From: Pseudozyma flocculosa PF-1
Lineage: Eukaryota > Basidiomycota > Ustilaginomycetes > Ustilaginales > Ustilaginaceae
DNA length: 64,000 nt
Assembly (NCBI RefSeq): GCF_000417875.1
Contig: NW_006920898.1
Coordinates: 1-64,000 of the forward strand
Direction of reading: 5' to 3'
Within the stretch, counting starts at the first letter, position 1, and every line of letters starts with the position of its first letter. The notes under the pieces were generated by a model. The model was not told the DNA's origin. It did no database searches and saw only the letters and a list, made by a program, of their open reading frames with translations. The position numbers and the translations under genes were made by a program. Shown in pieces: positions 52,712-63,047 of this stretch.

Positions 52712-54075
52712 TGCGCGTCGGCGGGAGTGGTGCGGGGTGCGGGATGCGGGGTGCGAGGAGCTGGGCGGTTGCTATGTTTTGGGCATGTCTTTGCGAGGCT
52801 GAAGTGATGGGGTCGAGCGTAGTTGCTCGAGTGCAGGTGTGCTGTCTGTGGGTGGCGGCGAGGGGATGCGTTGGTGGTGGTGGTGGGTGGTGGTGGTCAG
52901 GCGTGCGTGGGTGCCATGCATCATGTCACCTCGCCTCTTGGTCTGGTGCCCACCAAAGCCAGCTGGCCGCCATGGCCCTGCCTCTGTCTGCCTTTGTCGT
53001 TTGGCGGGAGGCGGCCTCTGTTCGAAAAAAAAGGTGGCAGCCCAAAGGTGGAGGCTGGCTTCGTGAGCCAGGCCAGGCAGGCCCAAACGACGCGAGCGGC
53101 CCATCGCGACGCGAGGCGGGCCTGCCTGCCTGGCCTCAGCAAGCATCCTATCGGGGGGGGGGCCTCTGGCATGGCATGGCCTCGCCTCACGTACGCTTTG
53201 CCTTGGCTCAGCTTGCTGGCCATTGGCAACGGGCACAAGAGATGGCGACACAATCGTCGAGCATGGCCAAGCGCGACCAGGATCGAGGCGCACCCAGGCT
53301 GGCGCTCCTCTGCACCCAGCAGACCGTCCTCTACGATGCCATTAGACAGCCCAACGAGCCAGGGCCGAGGACCATCCCTGAGCCAACATCTCGACGACGA
53401 CGACGACGACGACGACGGCCTGACAGGAAGCAGGAGTCGAGCATGCCGGGTCGACGACGGTCGATGGGCAGCGCGGGCTGGCTGGGTGCTGCTTGACCTT
53501 GCTCGGTGGCTTTGACCGCGTGGGGGCATTCGGCGCGGGGCTGTGCTGGGTTGGCTGGCCTTGGCCTAACCTGGCCTGGCCTGGCCTGCCGGGTGCATGG
53601 GCCTCCGCGACCCTGAAATTTTCCGTGCGGCTTGGCTGCTTGGCTGACCCGCGCTGCGTGGCCTGGAAGCCTGCCTGCCTGCCTGCCTTTGGCCGGCTTT
53701 GGCCCTGGTGCCTGCTGCTGCTGTCATGGCCGAGGGCGGGAAGCACTTGGCAGGCCAGGCCAGGCCACGCCAGGCCACGCTTCCTCGGCGAGCTCGACAG
53801 CCAAGGCCGACGCAGCGACCGACCGAGCTGCCTTGGACCCCTCGTCCCCTCGTCAGTCGGGCCAACCAACACCTTCCACGGCCGTCACCCGCGGCACTGC
53901 TACCACCACGCCGTCGCCCTTCAAAACCACCATCTCTGCCTCGTTTCACTCCCATCTCCTTCGCTCCTTGCCACCAACCCCCACAAGCTACCACCTCACA
54001 ACCAGCACGCCTCGAAACCTCGCCCGCAGACCCACCTTGGACCAGCACAACCGCAACCACCGCGCCGGATCCATC
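52712..54075. other. Divergent intergenic region, 1.4 kb
   Basis: No gene is supported. The PMT4 frame is open upstream to 53632, but that part is pyrimidine-rich leader with no family similarity. CCTGGCCTGG and GCCTGCCTG repeats lie near 53565-53590 and 53668-53690, and a G run near 53152-53162. Confidence 0.5.
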
Positions 54076-57000
54076 ATGGCCTCGCTCGGCCACACAGAGG
54101 CCAGCGTCAGGTCAAGGGCGCACCAACAGCACCACCACCAACAACAAGATGGCACAGACCTTCCTTATCCTCCCGCAGACCGCTCCTCGTCCCTCTACGC
54201 CCCATCTCCTCCCTCGGCTGGCTCCGAGTTCGACAAGGGAAAGGCCGCCCGGCTCAACGCCAATCAGTCCATCTCCGGCAGCACCGGCCTCGGTCTCGGC
54301 ATCGGCGCACAGCCCGGCTCAGGTGCAACCGTACGCTCCATCGCCAGTGCAGAGTACCGCATCATCGCCGCCCTCGTCGTCGTCGCCCTCGCCGTACGCC
54401 TGCACAAGCTCGCACAGCCCTCGAGCGTCGTCTTTGACGAGGTCCACTTTGGCGGGTTCGCCTCCAAGTACATAAAGGGCCGCTTCTTCATGGACGTACA
54501 CCCGCCCCTCGCAAAGCTCCTCATCACCCTCGCCGCATGGCTCGGCGGCTTCAACGGCCGCTTCGACTTCAAGGACATCGGAAAAGAGTACCTCGTCGGC
54601 CCAGACACGCCCGTCCCCTACGTCGCCATGCGCGCCATCAACGCCCTCCTCGGCGTCGCCACCGTCCCCATCGCCTACCTCACCCTCCGCGGCCTCTCGC
54701 TCCGCGCCAGCACCGCCATGCTCGGCGCCATCCTCATCCTCTTTGACAACGCCCTCACCATCCAGAGCCGCCTCATCCTCCTCGACTCGGTCCTCGTCTT
54801 CTTCACCGCCCTCACCGTCCTCTTCTGGGTCACGTTCTGCAACGAGGAGAAGCGCGCCCCCTTTAGCCGCCGCTGGTGGGCCTGGCTCAGCCTCACCGGC
54901 CTCAGCCTCGGCGCCGTCGCCAGCTCAAAGTGGGTCGGCCTCTTTACCATTGCCACCATCGGCGTCAGCGTCATTGTCCAGCTCTGGGAGCACCTCGGCG
55001 ACACCCGCCAGCCCGTCAAGGCCGTCGCACGCCACTTTTTCGCGCGCGCCGTCTGCCTCATCGGCCTGCCCGTCCTCGTCTACCTCTTCACCTTCTCCAT
55101 CCACCTCACCCTCCTCCACCGCAGCGGCGACGGCGACGGCTTCATGAGCTCCGTCTTCCAGCACACCCTCCACGGCCACGGCATGCACAACACCTACGCC
55201 GACGTCGCCCTCGGCTCCACCGTCAGCATCCGCCACCTCCACACCCAGGGCGGCTACCTCCACTCGCACCCCTCGGTCTACCCCGCCGGCAGCGGCCAGC
55301 AGCAGATCACCCTCTACCCGCACCGCGACGAAAACAACGAGTGGCTCATCGTCAAGGCGCCCGGCCCCGAGGACCCGGCGCCCGAGGTCGACGACAAGGG
55401 CCACCCGCTGCGGCCCACGGACGAGGTGACGCGCCACCACGTCGAGCCCATCGAGTTCCTCAAGCACGGCATGGAGATCCGCCTGCTCCACCGCATGACC
55501 GACAAGCGCCTTCACAGCCACGACAACCACCGCCCACCCGTCACCGAAAGCGACTACCAGAACGAAGCCACGGGCTATGGCTTCGAGGGCTTTGGCGGTG
55601 ACGCCAACGACAACTTCCACGTCGAGATCTTTGAGGGCACCAAGGGCGACCGCGCCTCGTCGTCGCGCGTCCGCTCGCTGCGCACCCACTTCCGGCTGCG
55701 CCACACGCTGACGGGCTGCTACCTCTTCTCGCACAAGGTGGTGCTACCCGACTGGGGCTTCGGCCAGCAGGAGGTGACGTGCAACAAGAACCCCACCATG
55801 CCCAACTCGCTGTGGTACGTCGAGACCAACACCCACCCGCTGCTCGCCGAGGCCCACGAGTCGGGCGCGTCGCCGGCGCCCGAGATGGTCAACTACCTGC
55901 GCCCCTCGTTCCTCGAGCGCTTCTGGGAGCTGCAAAAGGTCATGTGGGAGACCAACGCCGGCCTGACGGAGCGCCACGTCTACGACTCGCGCCCGCAGTC
56001 GTGGCCGCTGCTGCGCCGCGGCATCAACTTCTGGACAAAGGACCACCGCCAGATCTACCTCGTCGGCAACCCGCTCGTGTGGTGGGCGTCGACGGCGTCG
56101 ATCCTGGCCTACCTGGCGGTGCGCGCGCTGCTGATGCTGCGCGCCAAGCGCGGCCACCGCGACCTGAGCGACAGCAAGGTGTCGTTCTACGACCAGACGG
56201 CAGGCTTCCTCACGCTCGGCTGGGCGCTCCACTTCCTGCCCTTTTTCCTCATGCACCGCCAGCTCTTCCTCCACCACTACCTGCCCGCCCTCTACTTTGC
56301 CATCCTGCTCTCGGCGGTGCTCTTTGACTTTGCCACGTCGACGCTGCGCCCGCGCTTCCGGCTGGTGGCCATGGCCGTCGTCGTCGTCGTCGTGCTGGGC
56401 GGCTTCCTCAAGTTCACGCCCATCACCTACGGCGGCGAGTGGACGAGCCAGGCGTGCGAGGATGCGCGGTGGCTCAAAGGTTGGGACTTCAACTGCCGCG
56501 ACTACCCGACCGACCTGGCCAAGTTCAAAGACTACCCGCCGGCCATCAAGAGCGAGGCGGTGCAGCACCACGGCTCCGCCGCGTCGCGCACGTCGACGAG
56601 CGCGGCGGCGATGCAGGGCGTCGGGCAGGCCGAGGCGGGTCGACACGCGTTCGAGGTGGCACCGGCGCAGGCGCACCAGTCGGGACACGGCATCGCCGGC
56701 GGCGGCGTGGGCGACATCGTGGCCGAGAAGCTGCAGGGGTTGAAGCAGGAGCTGGTGGACGAGTACCAGCTGGTCAAGGAAAAGGTCATGGGCGGCGGCG
56801 GCCATCACGAGCATCCCGCTGATGCTGCTGCCGCTGCTGCCGCTGCTGCCAGTGGGGGCGTTGGCGGGGAGCAAGTGGGCAAGATGGAAGGAATGGACCA
56901 GGACAAGGTGCAAGACGTGCTTCTACACGGTACAGCCGCTGTGGTGGGTGGGAGCGATGCTTCCACGACAGCGGCGGGCGAGGGGGGCAAGGAGGGGGAG

Positions 57001-57114
57001 GGAGTGGCGCGACCGAGCGACGTGGCGAGAGTGGACGCGCATGCCGTCCAAGAGGCCCACGAAGCCGCCCAGGTCGTAGAGGCCGACCGTGCCGAGTCGC
57101 CAAGAGACGATTGA
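54076..57114 (+). CDS. PMT4: Protein O-mannosyltransferase PMT4 (POMT1-type)
   Basis: This 1012-aa single-exon protein is a dolichyl-phosphate-mannose:protein mannosyltransferase of the ER membrane. The Asp-Glu catalytic pair lies in VVFDEVHFGGFASKY (Asp121/Glu122) in the first lumenal loop, followed by FFMDVHPPLAKLL and FNGRFDFKDIGKEY. Hydrophobic spans flank FDNALTIQSRLILLDS and PFSRRWWAWLSLTG. A MIR region (about 369-560) contains LHSHPSVYPAGSGQQQITLY and NNEWLIVKAP. The C-terminal spans include FFLMHRQLFLHHYLPALYF. Segment-by-segment wording fits the PMT4/POMT1 class, which modifies Ser/Thr-rich membrane-anchored proteins. The tail after the last span (about 230 residues, Ala/His/Gly-rich) is well beyond the usual ~760-aa length. 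The ATG at 54076 gives a disordered ~90-residue cytosolic N-terminus. Confidence 0.95.
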   Translation: MASLGHTEASVRSRAHQQHHHQQQDGTDLPYPPADRSSSLYAPSPPSAGSEFDKGKAARLNANQSISGSTGLGLGIGAQPGSGATVRSIASAEYRIIAALVVVALAVRLHKLAQPSSVVFDEVHFGGFASKYIKGRFFMDVHPPLAKLLITLAAWLGGFNGRFDFKDIGKEYLVGPDTPVPYVAMRAINALLGVATVPIAYLTLRGLSLRASTAMLGAILILFDNALTIQSRLILLDSVLVFFTALTVLFWVTFCNEEKRAPFSRRWWAWLSLTGLSLGAVASSKWVGLFTIATIGVSVIVQLWEHLGDTRQPVKAVARHFFARAVCLIGLPVLVYLFTFSIHLTLLHRSGDGDGFMSSVFQHTLHGHGMHNTYADVALGSTVSIRHLHTQGGYLHSHPSVYPAGSGQQQITLYPHRDENNEWLIVKAPGPEDPAPEVDDKGHPLRPTDEVTRHHVEPIEFLKHGMEIRLLHRMTDKRLHSHDNHRPPVTESDYQNEATGYGFEGFGGDANDNFHVEIFEGTKGDRASSSRVRSLRTHFRLRHTLTGCYLFSHKVVLPDWGFGQQEVTCNKNPTMPNSLWYVETNTHPLLAEAHESGASPAPEMVNYLRPSFLERFWELQKVMWETNAGLTERHVYDSRPQSWPLLRRGINFWTKDHRQIYLVGNPLVWWASTASILAYLAVRALLMLRAKRGHRDLSDSKVSFYDQTAGFLTLGWALHFLPFFLMHRQLFLHHYLPALYFAILLSAVLFDFATSTLRPRFRLVAMAVVVVVVLGGFLKFTPITYGGEWTSQACEDARWLKGWDFNCRDYPTDLAKFKDYPPAIKSEAVQHHGSAASRTSTSAAAMQGVGQAEAGRHAFEVAPAQAHQSGHGIAGGGVGDIVAEKLQGLKQELVDEYQLVKEKVMGGGGHHEHPADAAAAAAAAASGGVGGEQVGKMEGMDQDKVQDVLLHGTAAVVGGSDASTTAAGEGGKEGEGVARPSDVARVDAHAVQEAHEAAQVVEADRAESPRDD

Positions 57115-57239
57115 GGGCCCCGTCCTGGCCTTCCTTCTCCCCCCTTTGTTCTCTCGGATCGAGGAGTCGGTTTGTCCGAATTGGATTCGCAAGGCGGACG
57201 AGGGAGGGGAGGGGAGGGGGGGGTCCATCGCGAGGCCGG

Positions 57240-57278
57240 ATCGGGTCGGGTCGGGTCGGGTCGGGTCGGGTCGGGTTG
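57240..57278. repeat. GGGTC pentanucleotide repeat, G-quadruplex-capable
   Basis: Seven G-triplets separated by TC lie in tandem on the + strand, an unusually regular G-quadruplex sequence between two convergent genes. Confidence 0.9.
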
Positions 57279-57339
57279 GACTGTCCAGGAGGGGGTACGA
57301 AGGCAAGGGGGAAGGGGGAGGGGGGACAAGGTATGGACA

Positions 57340-57502
57340 AGGATGGATGGATGGATGGATCGAAGACCGACTTGGCCGTACGCGCCCTCTCTCTCTCTCT
57401 CTCTCTTTTTACACACACACACGCTCTCTCTCTCAATCTCTGTCTCCGACCCCTTGCCAGTCCCACCTCGCCCTCTCACACACACACACACTCTCTCTCT
57501 CT
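57340..57502. repeat. GGAT, CT and AC microsatellite cluster
   Basis: A GGAT tetranucleotide run, a CT dinucleotide run followed by ACACAC, and a second AC/CT run occur within 160 bp in the 3' region shared by the two convergent genes. Confidence 0.85.
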
Positions 57503-57593
57503 GCCACAAACGTGACACACTGCACACCCTCGTTTCCAGACCAGTCGCCCCATTCGATTTACGGACACGAAGCGCTCGCCTACCCACGCGGGC

Positions 57594-59864
57594 CTACTGC
57601 AGCCGGTTGACGGTATCGGCCTCGGCGAGGAGCTTCTTGAGCTTCCGCACGAGCTTCTGGCGCTCGCCGCCGCCGGGGGCGTGGTCGTCGCTCATCTCCC
57701 TCACGCACAGCTCGACGTCCTCGGCGCCCGGCCCCTCTGAGCCATCGATGCCGACGCCGCCGCGGGCCTCGACGTCGTCCCGGACCCTCTGCACGGCCGG
57801 GTGCCGGTTGAGGCCCTGCATGACGGCCCACTCCCAGTGGTGGATCGCGTGCATGGCCGACGCGCGCGATGCGCAGTGCGTGCCGACGTAGAAGCGCTTG
57901 GCGCGCCGGTTCTTGTCGTCGACGTCCGACTCGGCGAGGTTCTCGCCGTCGGCGCTGCGGTCCGACTCCGACGAGCTGTCGTCGTCGCTCCGCGGCTCGC
58001 GCTTGCCGAGCGTCTCCTGGTCGTACCGCCGGCCCTCGAACCGCACGAGGTGCGAGCAAGCTTGGTTGCGGCGGTGGCAGGCGCCGCAGCCGCGCTTGGC
58101 CAGGCCGCCAATCTTGCGGATCTCGTCGTCAAAGACGAGCTTGATCGTCACCTTGGGGTACTCGCGCAGGTACCACGAAAACTGGCGGCGCATGGCCGAC
58201 GACGTCAGCGCCTCTTCGGCCGAGCGCATCTTGTTCCGGAGCTGGCCGCGGCCTCGCTCGAGTCGCTCGCGGTCCTCGGCCGAGACGTTGCCAAACGGGA
58301 TGAGCATCCGGACCACGGCCCACTCGATCCACAGGCCGCAGAGGTCCTCGAACTCGAGGCGCGCGTGCCCGAGTCCGAACGCCGCAAGGACGCCGCCGCC
58401 GCCGCTGCCGAGGCCGCCGGCCAGGTGGAGGCGCCGCCGCAAGCCTGATGCCTTGGCCGCGTCCGCCTTGCTGGTGCGGATCTTTTTGCCGTCCTCGGTC
58501 TCGACGAGGTCGTCGCCGACGATAAAGTCTTCTGGGTCCGAGCTGGCGCCGTTGTCGCTGCTGGCATCTTCAATTTCGCTGCTCCACTCGGACGGCGTCG
58601 AGGATTGGTCGTCGACGGCGTCGTTGATGCGCGGCGCTTTGCTGCTCGTGCGCGGTGCGCTCGACCCCTTGTGCCTCTTCTTGTCCTTGCCCTTGGCCTG
58701 AGCCTTGGCCTTGGCCTCGGTGGCACTGCTGCGCCTTCTGCGATCGCCGTCAGATCCTGAGACCGACGAGCCGAAGAGGCTGGTGTGGCCGGACGCGTCG
58801 CTGTCGTCGTCGTCGTCGTCGCTGTCGTCGTCGGAGCCGGACGCGGTGTCGTCATCGTCGTCGTCTTCGCTACCGAGCAGCTCCCTCCTTCTGCGCAGGC
58901 GCTCGCGGTCCTTGCGCATCTTTTCGAGGTGCTTGCGGAAGTCGGCCTTGTGGGTCGATCCCGAGGAGCGGGCGAGCGCGTCGTCGTTGAGGTAGGACTT
59001 GAGGTTGGACACGTCGTCGCCATCGTCCGAGTCGTCTGGCTCGCTACCTCGGCTTGCGCGATCGCGCCGCTGCTTCTTCTTCTTGCTTCGCCCTTCCCGG
59101 TCCAGCCGCTGGGATGCCTTGCCTTCGGCGCGGTGCTTGCTCTTGCTCTTGCCCTTGTGCGTTGACGACGACGACGACGAGGGCGCCGCTTTGCGCTTCG
59201 ACGACGACGACGATGTTGGCGGCTTCTTGGAAGGGTGACGGCTCGAGTCCTTACGCGACTGCGACTTGGAGGCACGCGGGCCCTGGTCGTCGGAGCTGTC
59301 GTGGACCGGGATCTCGACGACGGGCTTGGGTGGCTGGGGCGCCCGCTTGATCTTGGCGATCGAGAAGCCGCCCGTATCCGATTCGGGGTCCGACATCCTT
59401 GGAGGCTTGATCGCGACCTGTGGCGATGGGCGGTGGGCGCTTTTGGACGGGCAACGTGCGATGGAGAGGTCGTCGTCGATAAAGATGTACTCTGTCTTGC
59501 CGCGCCGCCGTGGCGGTGGCGGGATCTCGACCCAGCAGACGAACTGTGATGGCGAGGAGGGCGGAGGGCGTCGGAAAGAGGGTGCAGTGGCGGTGGCTGA
59601 GGTGGTGGCTGAGGTGGTGGCGGCGGCGGCGGCGGTGGGAGAGGTAGATGCGGTGGTGGTCAAGTCGATGGGAGAAGATGAAGGACCCCGTCGGAAGAGG
59701 GGCTCGGCGGCTGTGGTGACGGGCGAGGAGGGCAGCCGCAGAGAGCGAGAGGAGCGAGAGGGACGGAGGGTCGAGGCGGAGGTGGATGCGGTCTTGGTGG
59801 TGGTGGTGGCGGCTGGGGCAGAGGTGCGGCCCGCCTTGCGCTTGCGCTTGAGTGGAGTGGGCAT
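57594..59864 (-). CDS. DUF4211-domain protein, probably nuclear
   Basis: The 756-aa product has a long disordered, Ser/Lys/Asp-rich N-terminal part with several basic clusters (SKKKKQRRDR, KRKRKAG) that look like nuclear localisation signals, and acidic Asp/Ser runs. The C-terminal ~190 residues (about 495-682) match the DUF4211 type: HARLEFEDLCGLWIEWAVV, MRRQFSWYLREYPKVTIKLV, CGACHRRNQACSHLVRFEGRRY, RFYVGTHCASRASAMHAIHHWEW. Its Cys/His pattern may bind a metal. Such proteins are found in fungi and animals and are linked to chromatin, without an established activity. Start: MPTPLKRKRK at 59864; the frame further upstream has no ATG until a GTG. It converges on PMT4 and diverges from TLG2. Confidence 0.85.
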   Translation of the reverse strand: MPTPLKRKRKAGRTSAPAATTTTKTASTSASTLRPSRSSRSLRLPSSPVTTAAEPLFRRGPSSSPIDLTTTASTSPTAAAAATTSATTSATATAPSFRRPPPSSPSQFVCWVEIPPPPRRRGKTEYIFIDDDLSIARCPSKSAHRPSPQVAIKPPRMSDPESDTGGFSIAKIKRAPQPPKPVVEIPVHDSSDDQGPRASKSQSRKDSSRHPSKKPPTSSSSSKRKAAPSSSSSSTHKGKSKSKHRAEGKASQRLDREGRSKKKKQRRDRASRGSEPDDSDDGDDVSNLKSYLNDDALARSSGSTHKADFRKHLEKMRKDRERLRRRRELLGSEDDDDDDTASGSDDDSDDDDDDSDASGHTSLFGSSVSGSDGDRRRRSSATEAKAKAQAKGKDKKRHKGSSAPRTSSKAPRINDAVDDQSSTPSEWSSEIEDASSDNGASSDPEDFIVGDDLVETEDGKKIRTSKADAAKASGLRRRLHLAGGLGSGGGGVLAAFGLGHARLEFEDLCGLWIEWAVVRMLIPFGNVSAEDRERLERGRGQLRNKMRSAEEALTSSAMRRQFSWYLREYPKVTIKLVFDDEIRKIGGLAKRGCGACHRRNQACSHLVRFEGRRYDQETLGKREPRSDDDSSSESDRSADGENLAESDVDDKNRRAKRFYVGTHCASRASAMHAIHHWEWAVMQGLNRHPAVQRVRDDVEARGGVGIDGSEGPGAEDVELCVREMSDDHAPGGGERQKLVRKLKKLLAEADTVNRLQ

Positions 59865-61320
59865 CTTGGGCGTGGGTCGCGTCGAGGCCCGAGCGGCGAG
59901 GGCCACGCAGCGCCAGAAGCAGGTAGGGGAGCGGCGCTCGTACGTCTGCCTGCCTTGCGAAGGGCCACCTGCCTGCCTCTCTGTCTCTCCCAGCGTTCAG
60001 CCGGCTTGGCTCCGCTCCTCGGTCCTACACGTCTGACGGCTGCGCCTGTGCGGCTGCAGGCAGGGTCAGGCCAGGCCAGTCGGACCAAGTCCATTTAGAC
60101 AGGGTCGGACAGCGGGGCGCGCGTGCTGGTTGGACAGCCTAATCAGCGCCCAGTCGCCTGCCTGCCAGCCTGCCTGCAGTCGCGAGCGGATGCGGACGGT
60201 GGGCGTGGATGGCGCGCGGCGCTTGCCTGCCTGCTTGCCTGCCTGTCTGCCTGTCTGCCTGGCAGACCGCACCCGAGCGTGGTCGAGCGTGGTCGGCAGA
60301 AGATGGGCAGGGAGCGGGCCGGCCTGGCTCCGGTCTCTAGCCTGCTATTCGTTTGCTTGGATGTTGTTTGCTTGCTTGCTTGCTTGGTGAGGCGCAGTTC
60401 TGCCTTGGTCGCTGTTGATCCTGGCCAAGCAGAGTGGCTGGCTGGCGGGCGGCCTGGGTGGCTCGGGCCAAGTCTCGCTCGCTTGACGAACAGTCTATCT
60501 ATCTGTTTGGGCCTGCTGCGCTGTTGCACAAGCAGCAGGCAGGTCGCGTCGAGCGGCCGACGGTCTTGGCCGGTCCTGCTTCGAGCTCCTCTCTAGCTTC
60601 TAGGCTTCCGTCGAGGGGCGGCGCGGCGGTGCAGGCCAGGGTCGGGTTCCGCGCTCTCTATCTCGTCTCTTCTCTAGCCCGCACAGGCGACCTTGGTTGT
60701 GGCTGTGGTTCGTTCGAGCTTGTCTTTGGTCGCCCTCCGCTTGGTCTCAAAGGGGATCGGACGGCGAGGATTGCGGGCTAGCCGGGACCGGGCAGGGTTG
60801 ACGGTCCGGTCGGGTGTTTGCAGGGAATGATGGTGTTGAGGCTCCCTCGAGGGCGGGGCGAGCCACCTGTGCGCCGTGGAGCGTGTTGCTTGCTGCTTGC
60901 TGCTTGCTTTCTTGCTTGCCCCCGACGGCCCAACGCTTTTTGAGCCGATTTCCGGCCGCCTTTTTGGTGGGCGGCTGTCCTGGGCCACGACGACGCACAG
61001 ACGCACAGGCAGGCCCGGCTCGAGGAGGAGGCCAGGCTAGCACGGCCTACACGGTTAACCGCTTGCTTGCTCCACACGCGGCCTGGCCGACTCTGTTGCC
61101 GCTCTGGCCGACCTTCTCTTTCTTTCCCCTCTCTCTTGGCCGAAACCAACACCAACTCCTGACGCTCTTTTGCTCGCTTGCGTCCCGCCTCGTCGTCCAC
61201 CATCCTCGCCGTGGTCCACTCGTCGTCGTCGTCCGCCCCTCTGCATCGATCCCTCACCTCCTGGTCGGCGCGCACCTGTCCTGTGGCCAACCCGCTCCTG
61301 GTGGCGTACCTCCGACGCAC
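59865..61320. other. Divergent intergenic region, 1.5 kb, CTGC/CTTG-rich
   Basis: No gene is supported. It contains CTGC/CTGT runs at about 60222-60262, CTTG clusters at about 60355-60387 and 60886-60920, and a C/T-rich segment before the TLG2 start. The TLG2 frame is open upstream to 60814, but that part is most likely leader. Confidence 0.5.
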
Positions 61321-62847
61321 ATGTCGACCCGCTACGGCCGGGGGCCCTACGCCGCTTCATCGACCCCATCGACGTCTGCAGCGGCCATGGCCGGCTTCCC
61401 ATCCTCGTCATCCGCATCCTCGTCGTCGGCAGTGTCCCCTCATCTCGGCCAGACACGCTCCCGCACCCTCCTCTTCCTCTCCTACCGCGACACGGCGGCC
61501 CGCACCACAAAACGCCCATCCGGCCCCTCGTCGAGCCTCTACTTCCAGGCGCCCTACACCGACGGCGACGGCGACGACGATCACGACCCGCTCCACGCGT
61601 CGAGCGTCAACAACGGCGAGCAGCAGGGCCTCCTCGGTGGCTCCTCGCCGTCCTCGGCACGCAACAGCCACGATCGGCCGCATACCTCCATCGAGCTCGG
61701 TGCGACGTCCGACGATGGCGGCTCCGAGCTGCCGCCAAAGTGGATGGACATCTCGGACCAGGTCGACGCCATCCTCGCAAGCATACGCCCGCGCATGGAC
61801 TCCCTCTCCCGCCTCCACGAAAAGCACCTGCGGCCCGGCTTCACCGACAAGTCGGCAGAGGAGAAGCAGATCGAGGCATTGGCCCTCTCCATCACACAAG
61901 ACTTTCGCAGAAGCTCGAGGCTCGTCGCCGGCCTCGCCTCCTTCACCCAGCACCTCATACGCGAGGCAAAGAAGGGCAACTCCTCGACCACCGTCCGCCA
62001 GATTGCCCTGGCACAGAACGTGCAGACGGCGCTCGCCACCAGGGTACAGGACCTCAGCGGGGCGTTTCGCAAGCAGCAGAGCCTCTACCTGCGCCGCATG
62101 AAGGGCATGGAGGTGCGCGATCGCGACATCCGGGCAGCGCAAGGGCTCGCCACCGGCGGGACCAGCAGCGCCTCCGCGTCGACGAGCGCAAGGGAGCGCA
62201 ACGAGTTTCGGGACAACGAGATGGCCGTCCGAGAAGACATGGAGCTGGTGAGTGGCACTGGGACGAGCGAGCATCCGGCCCTCTGCGGCGCCTGCCGAGC
62301 GGAGCGGGTCGGAGCGGTGGCGAGTGCGTGCGTGCGACCCTGACCTCGGAACCTCTCGAACGCCCGTCTGCGTCTGTCGCTCCCCTCGTGCGCGCAGTCA
62401 CGGACGGCCTCGATGGCAGCAAAGGGCCAATCGCAGCAGGCGCAGGATCTCGTCGTGCTCGAATCATCGACCTCGACGGCGGCGGATGCCGAGATAGCGC
62501 AGCGCGATCGCGAGATCACTGAGATCGCCAAGTCGATCCAGGAGCTGGCCAACCTGTTTGGCGACCTGCAGACGCTCGTCATTGACCAGGGCACGATGCT
62601 GGACCGGATCGACTTCAACGTCGAGCTCATGAGCCGCGAGATGGAGGGCGCGGTCAAGGAGCTCGAGGTGGCGACCGGCTACCAGCGGCGCACGGGGCGG
62701 CGGCAGTGCATCCTCTTTCTCATCCTCTGCATCGCGCTGCTGGTCGCCATCCTCATCATCAAGCCGTTCTGGAGGTTCTTTGCCGCAGGCGGTGGTGCCA
62801 GCCCGCCATCGGTGCCCGCCCCTCCGCCAGCACCATCCTCGTCCTAG
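61321..62847 (+). CDS. TLG2: t-SNARE TLG2 (syntaxin-16 type)
   Basis: Two exons (61321-62247, 62398-62847; 150-nt intron) encode 458 aa. It is a Qa-SNARE of the trans-Golgi/endosome. The N-terminal region has TRSRTLLFLSYRDTAART, typical of the Tlg2/syntaxin-16 start. A helical Habc-like domain follows (PPKWMDISDQVDAILASI, LHEKHLRPGF, IEALALSITQDFRRSSRLV). The SNARE motif reads IAQRDREITEIAKSIQELAN and LVIDQGTMLDRIDFNV, with the zero-layer Gln at 373. A C-terminal membrane anchor lies at about 413-434 (CILFLILCIALLVAILII), then a short Pro/Ala/Ser tail. The first ATG, at 61321, gives the conserved start. It probably pairs with Vps45 and with Tlg1/Vti1 homologues elsewhere in the genome. It converges on the small mitochondrial-type gene 200 bp away. 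Confidence 0.95.
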
Positions 62848-63047
62848 CAGAGCAGGCGGCTTCACCGCGGGGCTCATCTGAGCGGCGGCCCAGAGAATAG
62901 ATCGAACATGCTGCCAGAGGCGATGCGACGCCGGACACGAGCGGCAGGCTGTGGCAACAAACGGGCGTGGCTTGGCAGACAAGGGACTGCGTTGATTGCG
63001 ATCGATGTACGAGGAAGCGGCCGACTAACGCCGCCTGGGCAAAGCTT

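Larger units (their letters stand above)
57115..57593. other. Convergent intergenic region with microsatellites
   Basis: No gene is present between the 3' ends of PMT4 and the DUF4211 gene. It holds a GGGTC repeat, a GGAT repeat (about 57340-57361) and CT/AC microsatellites (about 57387-57433 and 57476-57502). Confidence 0.6.

Noticed and set aside
53632..54075. N-terminal extension of PMT4 upstream of 54076
   Set aside because: The frame is open but pyrimidine-rich and unlike any Pmt sequence; 54076 is a better placed ATG.
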